Shown here one piece after another: positions 57,945 to 64,000 of a DNA stretch of 64,000 bases. A program made the translations under genes and the position numbers. Origin of the DNA: Leuctra nigra. Lineage: Eukaryota; Arthropoda; Insecta; Plecoptera; Leuctridae. The stretch spans positions 20,902,069 through 20,966,068 of the forward strand of contig OW203771.1 in NCBI GenBank assembly GCA_934045905.1. Direction: 5' to 3'. How positions within the stretch are numbered: position 1 is the first letter of the stretch; each line of letters starts with the position of its first letter. The notes beneath the pieces are model-generated. The model made no database searches. It was not told the origin of the DNA and saw only the letters and a list, made by a program, of their open reading frames with translations.

Positions 57945-58029
57945 CCCAGTGAGTCTGTCACTTGCTCAAAATCATTCCCTGATGCAATCTCCTCGACTCT
58001 ATCGATCTGTGTGTGTTTCAGCATCCAAC

Positions 58030-61000
58030 ATGGCGTCCAAGAACCTCCTGCTGTCCATCACTCTAAGCGTCTTGATCGCTCTGGTTGCTGGTCACTCTTA
58101 CCACCTTGGTTCCTGTCCTACAGTGGAGCCTGTCGCTAACTTCAATATGGAGACGGTAAGGTCGAAATCGATTTACAGTTAGCGTGTCTTTTTGCAGATA
58201 ATCAATAGCCTAGTTGTTCACTGATTTCTACTTTTCTACACTAATTACATATTTGTTTCAGAACGTTATAATATGTAACTTGTTATTATATACCAAATTA
58301 ATTGTTAGTTTTGTTGATAAATAGTCAAATTACATACTCGTGTTCTTATTTTCTCTTGGTTTTGGTAAACTATTTCCAAATATTTGTAAAATATTGGTAA
58401 AGTCACAATCTTCAGGACTTTCTAAAAGATAAGCTTATTGATAGTAAAATATTGATTTCAATGTGCAGATGTTACGGTAGTTTGTGTTTTAGGACACACA
58501 TACAAATCTAGGTACATAGGTTTAAAAAAGAACACCAAGCCCAATTAGTAGATTTGTTTACAATAGCTATCAGTATAATTGTTTTCTCATCGAGTCAAAA
58601 TCTTTTCATTCCCAAATACCAAATTAAACAAGAGTTCACAGTTATCATTGTTCAAACTTAAAGTGTGTTAAAAATGTATTTGTCTGAAATACTTCCTACC
58701 TTTTGTTTACACTAACTTATTTGAACCATACAACATCTATTGTCTCACGCCCTCCATGCGTTATTCTACTGTGGCAGCTTGATGTACCCCCAACAAATCA
58801 TAAAACGGTATTTGAACGAAATGGATTGGCTGCTGGTAATGTTCCTTGACAATCAATTCTTGTTTTTATCAATGAAATTTTATGAATGAAATTTTATCAA
58901 TTTACCATCTTTATCTGCTTTTTTCAATATAGACTTTATCGTTTATCAATATATAACTCTTCATCTACCTCTAGTAGTTGAGCTCAACTACTAGAGGTAT
59001 GAAGAGTTATCTTATACTTCATCGGATGATGCCATCACATTTTTTTAGCCAATCAATTTCTTTCAAATACAGTTTTATCATTTTGTTGAGTGTACCTACA
59101 TAAATGTGTTGCATACACCAAAAAGGACGGTGCAGGGTCAGATGTAATTCGGCAATTATGTGGTTTGTTTAGATGTGTATTTAGAGTTGTCAGGGGACAC
59201 TGTTACTTTTTTGAGGTTTTATTATCGCTTATTTTGGTGTGAAACAATGCTCTGATGTATGTTTTAGCTGCACAAAATAAAAATCATAAATTTCACTTCT
59301 TGAGAAGACTAAATTGATCTACTTAGTTGTCAGAACATTAAATCGTTATTATCTCGATATGTTGCTTTTCGCTTTTATAAGAACCTAATAAAGCTAGAGC
59401 AAATTTTCAGTGATTGTGTCAATTAGTGTTTCACAATTAGGGACAGGAATAAAAGAAATACTAGGAATCAAAATCTAGGAAATACTATGAATCTAGGAAT
59501 AAAAGGAACACTATACAATATGTATATCTGTTTCATGACCATATCTTTTAAGGGCATCATTCAATTTGTTTGGGGCCATTGTTGTAGCGTTTCCGGTTGG
59601 TGTTATTTTATTACCTAAATCATTTAAAATGATAATAAAGGTATGAGTACTCATATGATATCAAATTTTAAATTTTCTGCCTCGTTTACTTTTGTCAGAC
59701 AATTTACCAAATATTTACCAAATTTACCATGGAAAATGTACCAAATATGGTAAATTTAACATGGAGGAGGATGGAGATCTAGATTGAGTTTAAAGGGGGG
59801 CAAAGGTCAGAAATTAAAATTTTACCATAATTTCACATCAAACTATTAATATCTGTAAGACAAGATCTGTATGAAAAGGAACCAATCCGGTTGTGATAGT
59901 GATAGCAGCAAATCGAAAAACGTGATTTTAATGGAAAGTATGCAAAAAATTTTAGTCCCATAAGGAATAAGCTGGACGCAAAATGTCTATTGGGAACGTA
60001 GGAGAACCAAAGTAGATAGAAATAAAAGAAGCTCTGCTACATACAAATAGGAGCGTTTTCTTCATTTTATCTCTTTTAAAATTTTCTGTGAATTGAACCA
60101 TTTAGCTGCAAATAAATATAAAAACAAATCGCTTCTGTTTTATACACCAAGAAGGTCCCATATTTTTTGTACAGAAGGTACATTCCTGCACGTACCACTT
60201 CCACTCTCTAACTGGACCCAAATTGTTTACACTAAGCGCTTGCTGACACTTGAAATAGTAATACTAGGAAAACGCTCTGTGTAACGCGTTGATGAGCGAG
60301 CACGGATACACGCATCACCTCGAACCGAAATTATGTCTATCGAATGTCATTAAAAGCCAACAATTCTTTAGTTTCGTCACATACTTGTATAAAAATCTCC
60401 AAAATCTCCAAAAATATTGGTGCCAATCCTTGCTAAGTTTTAAGTTGATCGATTAAACCTTTATGATTGTACGGTTCCTTGTTAATTTTCAAAAATCACA
60501 GGATCTCGTTCAAAAAATATACCTGGGACCACCCATATGATATGATATGTAGTGTGTGTACACAATATCAGATCAATCTGTTGAACGGTCATTATTAGTT
60601 TCATATCGTTTAAAACTTTCTGCTCTAACTACCTTGCCTTGAACTGTAGAATCGAAGTCGCCGTGAATTTGACAGCCAACACGCAAAATGTCCCTAAAAT
60701 GACAAAAACTTTTGAAAATAACGACAGATTAGAGTGAAAATTAGCAAAAATACCTTAAATGTTAGTACCAATGACCATGCGAAGTTTTTAGTTGGTCGGT
60801 CAATCGGTTCCAGTTTAAATTTCAAAAATCACAGGAAAAATGGTTTCAAATTTGAACCAATTGGAGGATTTGGCTGAATTTTTTTTTGATTGGGTACAAT
60901 GTTGGTTGCAATGACTTTGCTTAATTTCAAATTGATCGAACCAACCAATCGAAAGATAATTTTTATAAAATTTGAACCAATCACAGGATCTCGTTCAGAA

Positions 61001-62377
61001 AAGATCCCAGGGATCGCATAGATTACGTTAGTATGTGTACAAAATTTCAGATCGATTGGTTGTGCGGTTTGACCTGGGCAGTGCAGGCAAAAAAAAAAAC
61101 ACACACAGAGAAAGTGCCATAAGAGTACCGTGGTGACGCTCGCTACGCTCGCTCAAAAATAGCCATAAACTAAACAATTTCATGCATCATCATAACACAA
61201 CACATTACATATCTATAACAGTCTGCTCAAATAATGTTGATACCATAAGACAAATCTCATGTGAACTAATGCAATACAGTCAATAATTATTATTAATTAT
61301 TACAATACCGTTGGCACATTTGCACTTATCAATTATCTATAAACATGACAAGATGAAATGATGGTAATTTTTCATATTCTGACTGTTGTCGCCCTTTAAC
61401 GATGTTCTCTTTAGCTTTCAATTCTAATTGACTTTGTCCTGCAGTTCCTCGGCAACTGGTACGTGATCTAGAAGACCTCCTTTGCCAGCTCGTGTCTGCA
61501 GTACAGCTACAGACACGGCAACAAGAGCGGCGAGTACCTCATCGCACTGGGACTGACCACAAGTACTAATTGTCTTTGTCCTGCACTTCCTCGGCAACTG
61601 GTACGTGATCCAGAAGACCTCCACTGCCAGCTCGTGTCTGCAGTACAGCTACAGACACGGCAACAAGAGCGGCGAGTACCTCATCGCACTGGGACTGACC
61701 ACAAGTACTAACTGTCTTTGTCCTGCAGTTCCTCGGCAACTGGTACGTGATCCAGAAGACCTCCACTGCCAGCTCGTGTCTGCAGTACAGCTACAGACAC
61801 GGCAACAAGAGCGGCGAGTACCTCATCGCACTGGGACTGACCACAAGTACTAATTGTCTTTGTCCTGCAGTTCCTCGGCAACTGGTACGTGATCCAGAAG
61901 ACCTCCACTGCCAGCTCGTGTCTGCAGTACAGCTACAGACACGGCAACAAGAGCGGCGAGTACCTCATCGCACTGGGACTGACCACAAGTACTAATTGTC
62001 TTTGTCCTGCTGTTCCTCGGCAACTTGTACGTGATCCAGAAGACCTCCACTGCCAGCTCGTGTCTGCAGCACAGCTACAGACACGGCAACAAGAGCGGCG
62101 AGTACCTCATCGCACTGGGACTGACCACAAGTACTAATTGTCTTTGTCCTGCAGTTCCTGGGCAACTGGTACGTGATCCAGAAGACCTCCACTGCGAGCT
62201 CGTGTCTGCAGTACAGCTACAAACACGGCAACAAGAGCGGCGAGTACCTCATCGAGCAGATCAGCGAGCACTTCGCGTTGGGACTGACCAGTGTTGACCA
62301 CAAGTACAGATACACCGGGGAGTTGGTGGTCAAGGATCGCAGCGTTCCAGCTAAGATGACGGTCAAGTTCCCACTCA
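58030..62377 (+). CDS. Secreted ApoD-like lipocalin (partial; two coding exons visible)
   Basis: Coding exons are 58030-58155 (42 codons, signal peptide MASKNLLLSITLSVLIALVA, phase 0, donor GTAAGG) and 62155-62377 (acceptor TTTGTCCTGCAG, donor GTGAGT, phase 1). The second exon opens FLGNWYVIQKTSTASSC, the lipocalin GxW motif on the first strand of the barrel, and continues through a beta-rich segment with YRYTGELVVKDRSVPAKM. Lipocalins of this type are secreted carriers of small hydrophobic ligands; the ligand cannot be inferred here. The intron is about 4 kb, and its last 710 bases are five decayed tandem copies of the second exon. Later exons are not recognisable before 64000, so they lie outside or beyond the convergent lectin gene. 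A TATA/Inr promoter with a leader exon at 53599-53650 probably starts the transcript. Family call is firm; exact orthology is unknown. Confidence 0.85.
58953..59010. repeat. Near-perfect 58-bp palindrome (right arm)
   Basis: Same as 1379-1438 except GAGGTATGAAG replaces GAGGTAGATGAAG. Located in the lipocalin intron. Confidence 0.93.
60265..60299 (-). mobile_element. Candidate Helitron 3' terminus (right arm)
   Basis: Mirror of 92-126. On the plus strand it begins CTAGGAAAACGCTCTGTG. Confidence 0.4.
60391..61157 (+). repeat. Repeat block of the CGCTCGCTCAA family, unique to the outer right side
   Basis: Modules of roughly 200-500 bases repeat CACAGGATCTCGTTCA (60499, 60971) and ACA(A/C)AATwTCAGATC-type sequence, ending at 61157 with ACGCTCGCTACGCTCGCTCA. 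It fills the lipocalin intron. Its left-arm counterpart would lie outside the window. Confidence 0.6.
61445..62154 (+). repeat. Five 142-bp tandem copies of lipocalin exon 2, each with a 3' splice site
   Basis: Units start at 61445, 61587, 61729, 61871 and 62013, an exact 142-bp period, followed by the full exon at 62155. Each unit holds about the first 100 bases of the exon, then lacks 21 bases (seven codons) and 10 more relative to the intact exon, then ends with an intron tail containing TACTAAT (TACTAAC before unit 3), a pyrimidine tract and CAG. Decay is visible. Unit 1 has an in-frame TAG at 61469-61471. The acceptor before unit 2 is CAC instead of CAG. The one before unit 5 is CTG, and unit 5 also changes GNW to GNL. 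Because 142 is not a multiple of 3, reading on from unit 3 or 4 meets a stop within the next unit. Confidence 0.93.
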
Positions 62378-62383
62378 GTGAGT

Positions 62384-63206
62384 AAAGACTTGATATCTTT
62401 GATAGTTCCATCCATGGGTAATGAATTATGATGGAGAAAACGATCTGAAAATTTCAATTTTGTCCAATGGCAAGTGATCGCCTTCGCAGCTGGACCGCAT
62501 TGTCTATATTTTGGATTTGGTACACTTTAGATCTGGGTACCTATTCTATATCTCTTTTTGATCTAGTCGTGGCCGATTTCATTTCACTGCCATTAAGATA
62601 GCATTACGCCGAAACGAAGGCGGCCGCGACGAGATCAAAGAGAGATATAGAATAGGTACCCTGGATAGTACTTATGTGTATTATTCGTATGGTTCAACTT
62701 TAAATAATATCATTACCGTTTGTACTGTGACCTATCAAAATAACACAGTTTTTATTGATATTCACTGAACATCAACATTCTAAGGGCCAGTCGAGGACCT
62801 TCAATGCCTTGATAACTTTTAAACAGTAAATTAGGACTATATTGGCATGGGAACAACTAATGACAATCCTCGAATGACCGATTAAAACTTAACTACTGGT
62901 TAAGCAGACTATTGAAAGACCGGCCGTAAGTCTTCCTATCGAAACTGGTATCTATATGTATCTAGGCATTTTAGAGTATACCTACGTATATGTACTGATC
63001 ATCATCAGATTTTAAAAAATCTGTTAAATACAAAACTGACATTAGGTTTTGGTTTATTTCTTTTCTATAAAATGAGGAACGTACGAAATATGAAAGAGAA
63101 TAGAAATAATTGTTTTTCGAGGTAATGAATGGAATTGCGGTATGGTACAGTAACAGTTAACGACATTTCAGGGCAATATATTTATTTGCCAAATTATTTC
63201 GGTTTA
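62384..63206. other. No gene: between lipocalin exon and lectin 3' end
   Basis: Only the small hairpin MITE (62535-62661) is recognised. No third lipocalin exon was found here. Confidence 0.5.
62535..62661. mobile_element. Small 127-bp hairpin MITE in lipocalin downstream intron
   Basis: GGGTACCTATTCTATATCTC at 62535 pairs with its complement ending at 62661; the arms are about 42 bp with few mismatches and a short loop. No target duplication is evident. Confidence 0.75.
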
Positions 63207-64000
63207 TTAAATGAGGTTCTTGTAATCAACAATGGCGGCGACTTTTCTCTCGCAGACGTACGGAAAGACGTGGTAGTTTGCCATCCCATTGCACTCGGCA
63301 TTGTGGAACTGGATAGCTCGACTGGCGACGCCGCAGTGACCATAACCAGACATGGGTTGGTTCTGTCCCCAGTTGACATATCCAGACTGGCTCAGAAGCA
63401 CGCCTTGAACAAGAGCCACAATCGAAAAACACTGTAATATCTTGAGAATTATAATAATGTAGAAATTACACGGTGACTGGGTTTTAAAATAATCACTTGC
63501 AGTTTGATTTTCTATGTTTCTTAACTATCTATACAATGAGGAAGGGGAAAAAACAGAAAAGTCAATTTCTTAGAATATTTCTGCGCGTTTACACAAAAGT
63601 CGACCATTCAGATTCAACAAACTTCAATATGACTTTTAGCGACGAGTTGATAAACCGCTTAACTTTTCCAACAAATTGACAAATTTTATTTGGATTCTCC
63701 CATTCTTTCGTGATAACATAAAATATATTTACCTTATGGGTTATTTAAAGCCAGGCCTATCCAAATAACGATCAAGAATTAATTTTAAATAGAGGTCACC
63801 AGAAAACTTACCGTCGATCGTGAACCAAGTTCCGTCCTGTGTAACATCATCGATGCCGATCGAGATTCCATCCATGAAGTAGTCAGGGTTCGGTGTAACC
63901 CTCAGGAACATGAGCGCTACGATATTGGCCTCTTCTTGGGAGTTGATAATGACCAGATGAGCGCTTTCGTCTTGGCATGTCTGTGCTGCCACCAACCACG
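63207..64000 (-). CDS. C-type lectin (CTLD), last two exons, 5' end outside window
   Basis: Minus-strand exon from beyond 64000 to 63812 (donor GTAAGT at 63811, phase 1), then a 408-base intron, then exon 63403-63207 ending in TAA. The upstream exon has WLVAAQTCQDESAHLVII and DDVTQDGTWFTIDG. The last exon has VNWGQNQP, GHCGVA, CNGMANYHVFPYVCERK and a short tail. This is the second half of a C-type lectin-like domain, with four cysteines in the expected order and the WxxxxP-type loop. QPM rather than EPN or QPD in the loop leaves calcium-dependent sugar binding uncertain. Likely secreted and involved in recognition or immunity. A possible AATAAA lies at 63186-63181, 20 bases after the stop. 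It converges on the lipocalin. Confidence 0.85.

Larger units (their letters stand above)
53651..58021. other. No coding exon: lipocalin intron 1 (right arm)
   Basis: Mirror of 2370-7038. Contains the two-unit tandem repeat, microsatellite, SINEs and LINE tail. 55300-55860 and 56210-57280 show nothing recognisable. Confidence 0.5.
33038..60391. repeat. Right arm of the giant inverted repeat
   Basis: Reverse complement of the left arm. It starts at the last N of the gap, in the middle of a repeated foldback module (its counterpart ends at 27298), as expected for a contig that broke in a repeat. It differs from the left arm by SNPs, one fewer 300-bp tandem unit, a 348-bp extra segment and a strongly diverged chitin-binding exon. 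That is the pattern expected of two alleles. Homology is still present at 60391, where the left copy runs out of window. Confidence 0.97.

Noticed and set aside
57949..58029. N-terminal extension of the lipocalin from an upstream ATG
   Set aside because: The extension crosses a good 3' splice site and would bury the signal peptide.
61605..62297. Repeated 82- to 90-codon frames in the tandem array as a repeat protein
   Set aside because: They are frame-shifted read-through of duplicated lipocalin exon pieces, and the 142-bp period is not a multiple of three.
63129..63437. 102-codon plus-strand frame over the lectin's last exon
   Set aside because: Antisense shadow; the minus strand carries clear C-type lectin motifs and splice sites.

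Overview
The window looks like AT-rich, repeat-dense insect nuclear DNA. It has interrupted genes with GT-AG introns, an insect-type odorant receptor, a secreted protein with peritrophin-like chitin-binding repeats, an ApoD-like lipocalin, a C-type lectin, a TATA plus TCAGT promoter, a jockey/CR1-like non-LTR retrotransposon, tRNA-headed SINEs and many inverted-repeat transposons. A hemipteran is plausible, but nothing here fixes the species.

The dominant structure is a giant inverted repeat. Bases 1-27298 reappear as their reverse complement at 60391-33038. Mirror positions sum to about 60391 at the outer end and 60336 at the inner end; the jumps between come from a tandem-repeat copy-number difference and a 348-bp indel. 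The arms are separated by a unique spacer (about 27.3-32.8 kb) and a run of exactly 200 N (32838-33037) that abuts the right arm. The simplest reading is two haplotypes of one locus joined head-to-head across an artificial gap. A true palindromic duplication cannot be excluded from sequence alone.

Left arm, outside to inside (the right arm mirrors it on the other strand): lipocalin first coding exon (2236-2361, -) with SINE and LINE-tail debris in its introns; lipocalin promoter and leader exon (7039-7120, -); repeat-filled intergenic DNA; chitin-binding gene (exon 2 11132-12931, exon 1 15865-15903, -); DNA-transposon-like elements (13.5-17.4 kb); a broken THAP exon (18844-19065, -); a retrotransposon (19.2-22.3 kb, -); and a nested foldback array (23.4-27.9 kb) carrying repeated CRE/ETS/YY1-like motifs.

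The spacer holds the 3' half of an odorant receptor (28802-30528, -), a TTAA-flanked element and a hAT element with a perfect 8-bp target duplication. Beyond the right arm, the lipocalin continues. Its exon with the GNW motif (62155-62377) is preceded by five decayed 142-bp tandem copies of itself, each carrying a 3' splice site. A C-type lectin (63207 to beyond 64000, -) faces it.

Three observations stand out. The tandem splice-site array sits in front of the lipocalin exon. The chitin-binding gene differs by about 29 amino acids between arms, while the neighbouring retrotransposon reading frames are identical. The foldback array repeats a CRE-ETS-YY1-like motif block.
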